Source of the DNA: Phreatobacter sp.
Lineage (GTDB): Bacteria > Pseudomonadota > Alphaproteobacteria > Rhizobiales > Phreatobacteraceae
Reading direction: 5' to 3'
Assembly (NCBI RefSeq): GCF_016793595.1
Contig: NZ_JAEULY010000016.1
Coordinates: 94,001 to 158,000, forward strand
Length of the DNA: 64,000 bases
The notes beneath the pieces are model-generated. The model saw only the letters and a program-made list of their open reading frames with translations. It did not search any database and was not told the origin of the DNA. The translations under genes and the position numbers were made by a program. Shown here in pieces: positions 54,344 to 62,072 of the stretch (the first letter of the stretch is position 1; every line of letters starts with the position of its first letter).

Positions 54344-54906
54344 AGCGCCACCTGGTTCTGTCTCCGCTCGGCTTCCCAACGGCGGCGCTGATACTCGATC
54401 TGCTCCTCATGGGCTTCGATCATTTTGGGCATCTCATCGAGAGCCCGTGCCGCTATCCCGACACGCACCGATGCCGCCCTCAGCGCGGCGAGAACCTCGC
54501 TGATCATCGGCATGAATTCGCTCTCGCGGCGCAGTTGCCGGCACGCCATCGTGAGGGCGCCGATCGACGGCTGCTCGTCGCTGACGTCCATGGTCAGCAT
54601 CCGAGCAAAGACCTTCGGATCGGTCTTGCCGGCCGGGTAGCAGCCGAGCAACGCGGCGAGGTGCTGGCGGATTTCCTGAGCCGTCGCCGGCCGTGCCATC
54701 TGCGGCACCACCGATGCCGCCTGCTCCAGCGCCTGCCGAGCTATCGCCGGCTTGACGCAGGTGGCGTCGAACTGCCGTCCGCCGAACATCCAGCGCGACA
54801 TGTAAGGCCCGTAGACCTCGGCCAGCTTCTGGACCGCGAGCGATGCGGACGTGCTGCGATGAACCTGCGGGAGCGCCGCGTCCGAGACGAGATCGATATC
54901 GTTCAT
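54340..54906 (-). CDS. Hypothetical early-module protein, 188 residues
   Basis: This mostly helical 188-residue protein (SLAVQKLAEVYGPYMSRWMF, AMLTMDVSDEQPSIGALTMA in part, a C-terminal coiled coil IEAHEEQIEYQRRRWEAERR) is of a type found in early regions of related prophages, often next to the replication-type gene upstream. Function is unknown. Its ends overlap both neighbours by four bases, so the three early genes form a tightly coupled set. Confidence 0.65.
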   Translation of the reverse strand: MNDIDLVSDAALPQVHRSTSASLAVQKLAEVYGPYMSRWMFGGRQFDATCVKPAIARQALEQAASVVPQMARPATAQEIRQHLAALLGCYPAGKTDPKVFARMLTMDVSDEQPSIGALTMACRQLRRESEFMPMISEVLAALRAASVRVGIAARALDEMPKMIEAHEEQIEYQRRRWEAERRQNQVAL

Positions 54907-55580
54907 TGCCAACCCTCCGCTGCGAGGTTGAGGATTTCGTGGGCAGGATGCGAGCGAGGCGCCGGGTATGCCCGGTTCGGCATTCGGATCACCTCCGCCA
55001 TCGGCTGAGCCTCTTCCGCCGCCAGTCGGTCGCGATGAGCATTGGCCACCCAGGTCGACAAGCCGGACCAATGGGCGATCCGGTACCGACCAGCCATCGC
55101 TTTCCGAACGGCGGGGATCACGTCGAGATCTGGATCGAAACCTGATCGCAACCAGCCCAGGCAGGCCGATGCCGCCAGCACGTCGCCTCGGAGGGCGTGG
55201 TCTTCCGGGACCGATGCCTCCAAGATCTGGGCTACCACGCGATCAGCATCGGCGAGCGTCGCGCGCGCCTTCTCGTCTCCGTCTGGGGGGCAGTGAGGAC
55301 CCTTTAGGGTCCGAACGGGGGGTTGAGTTTTGGAAGGGGGTACGGGGGAAACCTTTGTCTCGGGGGGCGGGGGGATGTCCCGTGACTGTCCCGTGACTGT
55401 CACGGGACAGTCACGCTCCTTGGCCCGCTGCCGACGCTTTCGATCGGCGGCCGCGGCGCGGCGCCGGGTCTCCGCATCCTCAATGCTCGCGATGGCCTCG
55501 GCGGCGATCAGCATGGCGTCGTGAGTGGCGCCGGCGGCGATCATCTGCCTCATCATGTCGACGACTGCGCGGGCGCTCAT
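54903..55580 (-). CDS. Probable replication-associated element protein
   Basis: This 225-residue protein has the layout of phage replication-module proteins: a helical N-terminus (DMMRQMIAAGATHDAMLIAA), a basic stretch (ETRRRAAAADRKRRQRAKER), a Pro/Thr-rich linker and a helical C-terminal domain (DVLAASACLGWLRSGFDPDL, GLSTWVANAHRDRLAAEEAQ). These often act at phage origins or load a helicase, but none of that can be shown here. The start overlaps the small upstream frame. Confidence 0.6.
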   Translation of the reverse strand: MSARAVVDMMRQMIAAGATHDAMLIAAEAIASIEDAETRRRAAAADRKRRQRAKERDCPVTVTGQSRDIPPPPETKVSPVPPSKTQPPVRTLKGPHCPPDGDEKARATLADADRVVAQILEASVPEDHALRGDVLAASACLGWLRSGFDPDLDVIPAVRKAMAGRYRIAHWSGLSTWVANAHRDRLAAEEAQPMAEVIRMPNRAYPAPRSHPAHEILNLAAEGWQ

Positions 55581-55693
55581 GACGCGCCTCCATCGAAGCC
55601 CACGTGACGGGAAAGGATCGGGAACACCCTTGCGAGCGAATCAGCCGTTTGGTACCGTTCGCCTCGAAGGAAGTCAGACCCCTTCTGCTGCAC
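55577..55693 (-). CDS. Possible small element protein
   Basis: A frame reading VQQKGSDFLRGERYQTADSL and ending SRHVGFDGGAS stops so that it overlaps the next start by four bases, the pattern seen for its neighbours. The only ATG upstream lies beyond attR, in host DNA, so GTG 55693 (38 residues) is the more likely start. Weakly supported. Confidence 0.4.
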   Translation of the reverse strand: MQQKGSDFLRGERYQTADSLARVFPILSRHVGFDGGAS

Positions 55694-55774
55694 CGATCCG
55701 CCGCCGCTAGCGCTTCCGACGCTGGCGGCGGTTCGCGTTTCGGGGTCGGGCGGATGATTTTCAATGTTCTCTGC

Positions 55775-55814
55775 TGATCCCGGTTGATTCCGGTTATGTC
55801 CGGCTAATCCCGAA
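55775..55814 (+). repeat. Four tandem 10-bp repeats near attR
   Basis: TGATCCCGGT, TGATTCCGGT, TATGTCCGGC and TAATCCCGAA follow each other without gaps, one per helical turn, about 40 bp inside attR. They could be arm-type sites for integrase or the AlpA-like protein, or iterons of an origin. Confidence 0.6.
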
Positions 55815-55856
55815 AATCCCCTGCTAAGGATTTCAAAAGGTTGGCCAAATTCGTGG

Positions 55857-55869
55857 TAACCGCCAATTA
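55857..55869 (+). repeat. Right attachment site (attR) core
   Basis: This copy of TAACCGCCAATTA is followed by host DNA ACCATGCTG. It leaves a TAA-N7-TTAACC sequence 51 bp upstream of the zinc-ribbon start. Confidence 0.85.
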
Positions 55870-55920
55870 ACCATGCTGCGCGAGTGTGAAGCGGGGGCAA
55901 CCGGCCCCAAGGCGTGCATC

Positions 55921-56826
55921 ATGCTGATCGTTTGTCCGTCCTGCGCGACGGCATTCAGGGTGACCAAGGAGGTCCTGGGCGAGTCCGGGCGTCAGGTCCG
56001 CTGTGCCCAGTGCCGCACCGTCTGGCTGGCCACCGCCGACCAGGCGGTCGAGGAACCGGCCGTTGCGGAAGCCGCAGCCGCGATCGGCCAGCCCGTCCGG
56101 TCACCGCCGCCGGACGATACCACTGACGCCGACTGGGGCGCCGCCTTCGCCGAGGAGGAGCGCGAGAAGAAGGCGACGGCCGGGGAAGCCGCCGATGGCG
56201 GCCCTGACATTCCCGCCGCTGAATCGCCCTCGCTCCAGCCGGATGCCGATGTCGCGCCGCTGCCGGCGCGCGTCGATGCGGCGCAGGGCCACGAGGAGCC
56301 GGCGGCCCCGCCGCGCCGGAACATCGAATCGGCCGCCGTGCGGCGGCGTGCCCGCCCGCTGGTCCAGCGCTCGCCGCGCTGGTCGCTTCGCATGTCGCTG
56401 CCGGTGGGAATCGTGCTGGTGTCGACCGCGATCCTCGCGACCTTCATGCTCGGCCGCGAGCAGGTGGTGCGGACCATGCCGGACACCGCCGGAATCTACG
56501 AGCGGCTCGGCCTGCCGGTGAACCTGCGCGGCGTCGAATTCCGCAACGTGAAGGGCGCCAACGAGATCGTCGACGGCGTCGTCGTGCTGGTGGTCGAGGG
56601 CAATCTCGTCAACATCACGGGTCGCGCCATCGACCTGCCGCGACTCAGGCTCGCGGTCCGCGATGCCGGGGGCAAGGAAATCTACACCTGGACCGCCACG
56701 GCGCCGAAGGCGCGGCTGGAAGCGGGGGAGGCCGCGCCGTTCCGCTCGCGCCTCGCCTCGCCGCCGCCGGACGGTTCCAGCATCGAAGTCCGCTTCTTCG
56801 CGCCCGCCGACGCCGCCGGCCGGTGA
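55921..56826 (+). CDS. MJ0042-family zinc-ribbon, DUF3426 membrane protein
   Basis: This 301-residue protein starts with an MJ0042-type zinc ribbon (C5, C8, C28, C31: VCPSCATAF and RCAQC), followed by an acidic, Ala/Pro-rich linker, one transmembrane helix (about 172-190, LPVGIVLVSTAILATFMLG) and an extracytoplasmic DUF3426-type domain (NLVNITGRAIDLPRLRLAVR). Function is unknown. In alphaproteobacteria it is often divergent from ftsE; here the mobile element separates them. ATG 55921 is chosen because the zinc ribbon begins there. Confidence 0.9.
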   Translation: MLIVCPSCATAFRVTKEVLGESGRQVRCAQCRTVWLATADQAVEEPAVAEAAAAIGQPVRSPPPDDTTDADWGAAFAEEEREKKATAGEAADGGPDIPAAESPSLQPDADVAPLPARVDAAQGHEEPAAPPRRNIESAAVRRRARPLVQRSPRWSLRMSLPVGIVLVSTAILATFMLGREQVVRTMPDTAGIYERLGLPVNLRGVEFRNVKGANEIVDGVVVLVVEGNLVNITGRAIDLPRLRLAVRDAGGKEIYTWTATAPKARLEAGEAAPFRSRLASPPPDGSSIEVRFFAPADAAGR

Positions 56827-56896
56827 CGTGGCTTCGCCGCCGCATTACAAACAGGCGAGAGCCACCGCGCATGATCGGCACCGGCCGGAGTGACTG

Positions 56897-57427
56897 ATGA
56901 ACCGTTCCAATATCCGCATCCTGTTCTCGGCCGAGACCATTGCGGAGCGCAACAAGACGCTTGTCGACGAGATCGCCGCGACGAAACCCGAGCGCCTGCT
57001 CGTCATCGCGGTGCTCAAGGGCAGCTTCGTCTTCGCCGCCGACCTGATCCGCGCCATGGATGCGGCGGGCATGGCGCCGGAGGTCGAATTCATGTCGCTG
57101 TCGAGCTATCTTGAGGGCACGGTGTCGAGCGGCACGGTGCGCGTGGTCCACGACATCGAGAGCCCGGTGACCGGCCGCGATGTGCTGCTGGTCGACGACA
57201 TTCTCGAAAGCGGTCGCACGCTGACCTATGCGAAGGACCTGCTGATGGCGCGCGGCGCCAGGAGCGTGCGCACCTGCGTGCTCCTGGAGAAGCCCGGCAA
57301 GCGCGCGGTGCACCTGACGCCCGACCATGTCGGCTTCGAGTGCCCCGACCTGTTCGTCGTCGGCTACGGCATGGATGTCGCCCATTCCTGGCGGCAATTG
57401 CCGTTTGTCGGCGTCATCGAGAGCTGA
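56897..57427 (+). CDS. hpt: Hypoxanthine phosphoribosyltransferase
   Basis: This 176-residue purine-salvage enzyme makes IMP or GMP from hypoxanthine or guanine and PRPP. The PRPP-binding motif is VLLVDDILESGRTL; VLKGSFVFAADLIRAM and the late VGYGMDVAHSWRQLPFVGVI are typical of the family. The CheY-like gene follows 2 bp after the stop, so they are probably co-transcribed. Confidence 0.95.
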   Translation: MNRSNIRILFSAETIAERNKTLVDEIAATKPERLLVIAVLKGSFVFAADLIRAMDAAGMAPEVEFMSLSSYLEGTVSSGTVRVVHDIESPVTGRDVLLVDDILESGRTLTYAKDLLMARGARSVRTCVLLEKPGKRAVHLTPDHVGFECPDLFVVGYGMDVAHSWRQLPFVGVIES

Positions 57428-57429
57428 TC

Positions 57430-57810
57430 GTGGCCCGTATCCTGATCGCCGAGGACGACGAGCCGGTGCGCGCCTTCGTGCGCCGGGCGCTGGAGATTGA
57501 CGGCCACGAGGTCACCGAGGCGCGCGATGGCGCCGAGGCCCTCGACATCCTCGAACGCGAGGCGGGGGGCTTCGCGCTCCTGCTGACGGATATCCGCATG
57601 CCGCTGATGGACGGTATTGCCCTGGCGCTGGCGGCAGCGCCGCAATTCCCTGATCTCGTCATCCTCCTGATGACCGGCTATGCCGATCAGCGCGAGCGTG
57701 CGCACGGCCTCGAGGCGCTGGTCCACGACGTGGTGACCAAGCCGTTCTCGCTGGCCGATATCCGCGCCAAGGTCGCCGAAGCCCTGGCGGCGGGCCCGAA
57801 GCGGGGCTGA
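57430..57810 (+). CDS. CheY-like single-domain response regulator
   Basis: This 126-residue protein is a lone receiver domain with D54 (LLLTDIRMPLMDG), switch residue in LLMTGYAD and K104 (DVVTKPFSL). It has no output domain. GTG 57430 is the start because the family N-terminus ARILIAEDDEPVRAFV follows. A similar receiver next to hpt is widely kept in alphaproteobacteria and may be related to CpdR, the adaptor that times ClpXP proteolysis; this identity is not proven. Confidence 0.88.
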   Translation: MARILIAEDDEPVRAFVRRALEIDGHEVTEARDGAEALDILEREAGGFALLLTDIRMPLMDGIALALAAAPQFPDLVILLMTGYADQRERAHGLEALVHDVVTKPFSLADIRAKVAEALAAGPKRG

Positions 57811-57828
57811 GGCCGGCTTCAGCCGGCC
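57811..57828. terminator. GC hairpin between convergent genes
   Basis: GGCCGGC and GCCGGCC pair perfectly around TTCA, directly after the regulator stop and before the stop of ppa. It lacks a T-tract. It may end both transcripts. Confidence 0.4.
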
Positions 57829-57856
57829 CCGGCCGCTCCTGTCATCGGATCGGCGT

Positions 57857-58393
57857 TCAGCCCTTGGCCTTCTTGGCCCGCTCGATCGCCTCGAGGATCA
57901 GGCGCTTGGCCTCGGCGGCATCGCCCCAGCCGATGACCTTCACCCACTTGTTGCTCTCAAGATCCTTGTAGTGCTCGAAGAAGTGCTCGATCTGCTTGAG
58001 GGTGATCTCGGGCAGGTCCTTGATGTCGTGGACGTTCTCGTAGCGACGGGTCAGTTTCGGCACGGGCACCGCGACGATCTTCTCGTCGCCGCCCGCCTCG
58101 TCCTCCATCTTCAGCACGCCGACCGGCCGGCAGGCGACGATGGCGCCCGGCACGATGCCGCGCTGGTTGGCGATCAGCACGTCGCAGGGGTCGCCGTCCT
58201 CGGACAGGGTGTGCGGGATGAAGCCGTAATTCCCGGGATAGCGCATCGAGGTATAGAGGAACCGGTCGACCACCAGCGTCCCGGCCTCCTTGTCCATCTC
58301 GTACTTGATCGGCTCGCCGCCGACCGGAACCTCGACAACGACATTGACCTCCTCGGGAGGGTTCTTGCCGATCGAAATGGCGTCGATACGCAT
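57857..58393 (-). CDS. ppa: Inorganic pyrophosphatase
   Basis: This 178-residue family I enzyme hydrolyses pyrophosphate released by biosynthesis. Metal-binding aspartates are in EDGDPCDVL and the later [21 protein letters not shown] and [10 protein letters not shown] are the family blocks. Length is as expected. Confidence 0.97.
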   Translation of the reverse strand: MRIDAISIGKNPPEEVNVVVEVPVGGEPIKYEMDKEAGTLVVDRFLYTSMRYPGNYGFIPHTLSEDGDPCDVLIANQRGIVPGAIVACRPVGVLKMEDEAGGDEKIVAVPVPKLTRRYENVHDIKDLPEITLKQIEHFFEHYKDLESNKWVKVIGWGDAAEAKRLILEAIERAKKAKG

Positions 58394-58544
58394 GGGAGGG
58401 AAACTCCGGAAAGACGGAGCGCGGGCGCGGCGGGGGCTAGCGTCGGCGCGGAAACGGGTGAATGCCGCGCCTCGTTAGCCGGATCGCCCATGCCGGGGCA
58501 AGTGCGGCTTCAGGATAAGATGCAGTGCCGGCGCGGGCGTGCCG

Positions 58545-59054
58545 TCAGGCGGCCCAGCCAAAGGCGGTCTTGTCGAGCGCGCGCGTGCCGAAGGTTTCCG
58601 AGGATCGCGCGACTGGCCGACCGCCGAGGCCGCGATAGAAGCGGACGGCGCTCTCGTTGTCGCTCAGCGCCCAGATCACCAGGCTGTCGAGGCCGTGGCC
58701 GACAAGGTCCTTGCGGGCGGATTCGAACAGCTTCTGGCCGAGGCCGAGGCCGATGAACTTCGGCCGCAGATAGAGTTCGTAGATTTCGCCCTCGTAGGAG
58801 AGCGCCTTGGCGCGGTTGCGGCCGTAATTGGCGTAGCCGGCCACTTCATCGCCGAAGCCGAGCAGCGCGATGCGATTGCCCTTGCGGATCGCGGCCTCCC
58901 ACCAGCCCGGCCCGCGTCGCGAGATCAGCTTCTCCAGCTCCGCGCCGGGGATGAGGCCGCGATAGGCCGCCCGCCAGGCTTCGTCGTGCACTTCGGCGAC
59001 GACCGGTGCATCGGACAGGCGCGCGAGGCGGATCTCTGTGGTGACTGTCTTCAT
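58545..59054 (-). CDS. GNAT-family N-acetyltransferase
   Basis: This 169-residue protein has the GNAT core: EIYELYLRPKFIGLGLGQKL (strand 4 and the acetyl-CoA-binding loop Q/R-x-x-G-x-G/A variant) and ALSDNESAVRFYRGLGGRPV. The substrate is unknown. ATG 59054 follows an AT-richer upstream region that probably holds the promoter. Confidence 0.9.
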   Translation of the reverse strand: MKTVTTEIRLARLSDAPVVAEVHDEAWRAAYRGLIPGAELEKLISRRGPGWWEAAIRKGNRIALLGFGDEVAGYANYGRNRAKALSYEGEIYELYLRPKFIGLGLGQKLFESARKDLVGHGLDSLVIWALSDNESAVRFYRGLGGRPVARSSETFGTRALDKTAFGWAA

Positions 59055-59207
59055 GGCTGATGCAATGGAACCACGAGCGTCCGTGCACCGCAACGGTTTC
59101 GTTAAGACTTCGTCAACACCTATGGACAAAAGGTTAATATCAACAGGCCCCGACCTTTCGGCGACCATGCCGGCCACGGAACGCCGCTCCAGCAAGAGCA
59201 ATGGGGA

Positions 59208-59236
59208 CCAAAGAAAACCCCGGCGCGTGGCCGGGG
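59208..59236 (-). terminator. Intrinsic terminator of the Tim44-domain gene
   Basis: On the minus strand a perfect 7-bp stem (CCCCGGC / GCCGGGG) with a 5-base loop is followed by TTTTCTTT, 33 bp after the stop. This is a standard Rho-independent terminator. Confidence 0.85.
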
Positions 59237-59269
59237 CTCTCTGGTTCAAACCGGATGGACGGGCAGGCG

Positions 59270-60283
59270 TCAGGTCTTCTGGATCGCGGAGAGCTGCCAG
59301 GCAGCGCCGTGCGGCCGGCGGAAGGTCCACAATTCGATGACCTCTTCGCCCTGCGGATTGCCTTCAACGACGCGGCCCGAGGCGCGGTCGATCATCACGT
59401 CGGTGATCGCGAAGCGCATGGCGACGGTGGCGTAGTCGGAATCCGGTTCGCGCCAGGCTTCCGACAGGTCGCCCTGCAGCAGCTTGACGTTCGACAGGCG
59501 ATTGACGAGGCCGCGGCTGGCGGCATCCTTCAGGTCATCCGCGAAGTAGCCGACCATTTCCGGCGTCGCCATGGCGCGCAGGCCGTTCAGGTCCTCGCGC
59601 GAATAGGCCTCGCAGACATTGCCCAGCAGGCGCTCGAACTGGTCGTAGTCCTGCGGGGTGACGCCGATCGTGTCGGAGGGCGCGCGCGGAGCCGGAGCCA
59701 CCGAGCCACCGGCCATGCCGGGGATCGGGCCGCCGCCCATGGGCATGCCGCCGGGCGTGGCATTGCCGCCGCTCATCGGGCCGACGGGAGCATTGCCCAT
59801 GCGGGCCATGGCCGGCTGGCCGCCCGCATCCTGCTCGCGGCGGCCGCGAACGAGGCGGACGACGAGATAGATGATGCCGGCGATCAGGGCGAACTGGAAC
59901 AGGAAGCCGAGCATGCCCATCATCGAGCCGAGGCCGGAGAGAAAGCCCTGGCCGGACAGCAGGCCGAACAGGCCGGCGCCGAGGAAGCCGGCGGCGAGGC
60001 CCATGCCGAGGCCGCCCCAGCGCGAGCCCTGGGCGGCGGGCGGGGTCATGCCGGGACGCGGCGCCATGCCGGGCTGGTTCATGCCCGGGGCCGGCGCAGG
60101 CGCCGTGGTGCGCTGCATCGGGGCGGCCGTGGTCGGCGCCGTCGAAGTGGCCGGCGGCGCGCTGTGCGTCCGCTCGCCGCGGCTGCCGGACGAGCCGCTG
60201 CGCCGGGCCTCGGCGACGGTGGCGCCGACCATCACCACGACGGTGGCCATGGCAAGAATGCGGAGCAGGGTCTTGGAGGTCAT
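59270..60283 (-). CDS. Tim44-like domain membrane protein
   Basis: This 337-residue protein has a signal-like N-terminus (about 1-26), a Pro/Ala/Gly/Met-rich segment, two hydrophobic helices (GLAAGFLGAGLFGLL; FLFQFALIAGIIYLVVRLV) and a C-terminal Tim44-like domain (DQFERLLGNVCEAYSREDLN, ISDVMIDR-like ITDVMIDRASGRVVEG). Tim44 of mitochondria tethers Hsp70 to the import pore; bacterial relatives act as membrane-linked factors of unknown function. A strong terminator follows. Confidence 0.92.
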   Translation of the reverse strand: MTSKTLLRILAMATVVVMVGATVAEARRSGSSGSRGERTHSAPPATSTAPTTAAPMQRTTAPAPAPGMNQPGMAPRPGMTPPAAQGSRWGGLGMGLAAGFLGAGLFGLLSGQGFLSGLGSMMGMLGFLFQFALIAGIIYLVVRLVRGRREQDAGGQPAMARMGNAPVGPMSGGNATPGGMPMGGGPIPGMAGGSVAPAPRAPSDTIGVTPQDYDQFERLLGNVCEAYSREDLNGLRAMATPEMVGYFADDLKDAASRGLVNRLSNVKLLQGDLSEAWREPDSDYATVAMRFAITDVMIDRASGRVVEGNPQGEEVIELWTFRRPHGAAWQLSAIQKT

Positions 60284-60303
60284 ATGTTTCCCACCTGAGA
60301 GGC

Positions 60304-60319
60304 TTCGGCTTATGCCGAA
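60304..60319. promoter_or_regulatory. Small inverted repeat in the Tim44-gene leader
   Basis: TTCGGC and GCCGAA pair over 6 bp around TTAT, about 20 bp upstream of the start codon. A second short repeat, TATCG/CGATA, lies at 60333-60347. These may be operator or leader hairpins. Confidence 0.3.
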
Positions 60320-60403
60320 ATCAACGTGTGCCTATCGTATTTCGATATGGTGACGCTGTCTCTGCGGGACAATGACGCACAGTCACGCGCTGCGGCCAAC
60401 AAC

Positions 60404-60432
60404 GAAAACCGGCGTCGGTCACCCGACGCCGG
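60404..60432 (-). terminator. Intrinsic terminator of rpmB
   Basis: On the minus strand a perfect 10-bp stem (CCGGCGTCGG / CCGACGCCGG) with a 4-base loop is followed by TTTTCGTTGTT, 26 bp after the rpmB stop. Confidence 0.88.
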
Positions 60433-60458
60433 CTGGCAAACCCGGAAGGCAAAGCCGA

Positions 60459-60749
60459 TCAGGCGGCTTCGGCGCGCTTCTTGGCGATGGCCGTCTTGAG
60501 CTGGCGGGCCTTCACCGAGAGGACCTCGGCATTGGCCTTCAGCAGGAAGGCGTCGAGGCCGCCATTATGGTCGACCGAGCGCAGCGCCTGCGTCGAAACA
60601 CGCAGCGACACCGTCTGGCCGAGAACCTCGGAAGCGAAGGAGATGTTCTGCAGATTCGGCAGGAAGCGATGCTTGGTCTTGATATTCGAGTGGCTGACCC
60701 GGTGGCCAACCTGAACACCCTTGCCGGTGAGTTCACAACGACGCGACAT
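60459..60749 (-). CDS. rpmB: 50S ribosomal protein L28
   Basis: This 96-residue protein shows the alphaproteobacterial L28 pattern: [34 protein letters not shown] and a basic C-terminus. ATG 60749 is the family start; a longer frame upstream is not conserved. A strong terminator follows. Confidence 0.97.
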   Translation of the reverse strand: MSRRCELTGKGVQVGHRVSHSNIKTKHRFLPNLQNISFASEVLGQTVSLRVSTQALRSVDHNGGLDAFLLKANAEVLSVKARQLKTAIAKKRAEAA

Positions 60750-60901
60750 CGGTCGGATCCTAAAGCGGTGCGCGACGGCCAAGGCCAGCCGCTGGACAAA
60801 ATGGTCCTTTTCGGAGACGCGACCGTCTAGTGACAGGAGGCCCTCATGTCAAGCAAAAGCGGCATGGAGCCTGCATAGCCGCCGCCGGAAGGACCGATAC
60901 C

Positions 60902-61990
60902 ATGCCCATTGCCCGCGTGCACCGCATTCCCGCATCCGCTCCCGACGACGTCTCGGGCATCGAGGCCGCGATCGCAGCCGGCAAGCTCGACCCGGCTGGC
61001 ATCCTCGCCATTTTCGGCAAGACCGAGGGCAATGGCTGCGTCAACGACTTCACCCGCGGCTTCGCCACGCAGTCGCTGACGCTGGCGCTCAGCGCTCATG
61101 TCGGGCCGCAAAAGGCGAAAGAGGTCTGCTACGTCATGTCCGGCGGGACGGAAGGCGCGATGTCGCCGCACTGGACCGTATTCGAGCGCATCGAGGGTGA
61201 GGGTGCGGCGGGACCGGCGCTCGCCATCGGCCGGGTGCATACTGCGGGCCTTGCCCCCGAGGATCTCGGCCGGATGGGCCAGGTGGACCAGGTCGCGGCC
61301 GGCGTTGCCGAGGCGATGCGGCAGGCCGGCATCGCCCATGCCGGCGACGTTCACTTCGTCCAGGTCAAATGTCCGCTGCTGACCGCCCAGCGCATCGGCG
61401 AGGCTGAGCGCCGCGGTGCGGCGGTCGCGGTGCGCGACACGCTGAAGTCCATGGGCCTGTCGCGCGGGGCCTCGTCGCTCGGCGTCGCCGTGGCTCTCGG
61501 CGAGATCGAGCGGGACAAGCTGTCGGATGCCGTCATCTGCCGCGACATGGCGCTCTGTTCTGGACGGGCCAGCGCCTCGGCGGGTGTCGAACTCGTCAAC
61601 CACGAGATCGTCGTGCTTGGCCGATCGGCCGCATGGTCGGGGCCCTTGACCATCGATCATGCCGTCATGGCCGACGCCATCGACATCGAGCCGGTGCGCG
61701 CGGCGCTCGGCCGGGTCGGGCTCGCCGCTGCCGGCCAGCTCGATCCGAACATGCGCGCGAAGCTCGTCGCCGTGCTGGCCAAGGCCGAGGCGAGCCCCGA
61801 CGGCGAGGTGCGCGGCGCGCGCCACACCATGCTGGACGATTCCGACATTTCCTCCACGCGTCATGCCCGCGCCTTCGTGGCGGGGGCGCTCGCGGGGCTT
61901 GTCGGCCGGACGACGATCTACGTGTCCGGCGGCGCCGAGCATCAGGGTCCGCCCGGCGGCGGACCCGTGGCGGTCATCGTCGAGCGATAA
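60902..61990 (+). CDS. Cyanuric acid amidohydrolase/barbiturase family ring-opening amidase
   Basis: This 362-residue enzyme has three related domains, each with a conserved Ser-Lys region: FGKTEGNGCVND and VMSGGTEGAMSPH, then GASSLGVAVALGEIE, then YVSGGAEHQGPPGGGPVAV. The family opens cyanuric acid (AtzD/TrzD) or barbiturate rings. The two activities cannot be separated by eye. No biuret or ureidomalonate hydrolase is adjacent, so the pathway is unclear. ATG 60902 starts the family N-terminus. Confidence 0.88.
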   Translation: MPIARVHRIPASAPDDVSGIEAAIAAGKLDPAGILAIFGKTEGNGCVNDFTRGFATQSLTLALSAHVGPQKAKEVCYVMSGGTEGAMSPHWTVFERIEGEGAAGPALAIGRVHTAGLAPEDLGRMGQVDQVAAGVAEAMRQAGIAHAGDVHFVQVKCPLLTAQRIGEAERRGAAVAVRDTLKSMGLSRGASSLGVAVALGEIERDKLSDAVICRDMALCSGRASASAGVELVNHEIVVLGRSAAWSGPLTIDHAVMADAIDIEPVRAALGRVGLAAAGQLDPNMRAKLVAVLAKAEASPDGEVRGARHTMLDDSDISSTRHARAFVAGALAGLVGRTTIYVSGGAEHQGPPGGGPVAVIVER

Positions 61991-62021
61991 CGCGCCGTCA
62001 GCTTCCTGGCAGCAGCCTATC

Positions 62022-62053
62022 CGTCATGACCGGGCCAAGGCCCGTGCATGACG
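62022..62053. repeat. REP-like palindrome between convergent genes
   Basis: CGTCATG and CATGACG bracket CGGGCC-AA-GGCCCG with small mismatches, forming a 32-bp hairpin. It is related to the repeat at 27809-27897 and lies between two converging genes. Confidence 0.6.
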
Positions 62054-62072
62054 AACGGAGGCGGCTGCCGCG

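Larger units (their letters stand above)
41749..55869. mobile_element. Integrated prophage-like or satellite element, about 14.1 kb
   Basis: The block is bounded by a 13-bp direct repeat and starts with a tyrosine integrase. Genes on the minus strand run from the early module near attR through portal, an unknown gene, protease-capsid, head closure, small and large terminase and tape measure to a HEPN-like gene; a repressor and two small genes lie on the plus strand. No major tail, tail fibre, baseplate, holin or endolysin gene is seen. The flanking chromosomal genes (ftsE and the zinc-ribbon gene) are neighbours once the block is removed. Confidence 0.9.

Noticed and set aside
59102-59116. 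CtrA-like site TTAA-N7-TCAA upstream of the GNAT gene
   Set aside because: It has one mismatch and lies in an AT-richer stretch; no supporting second site or conserved context.
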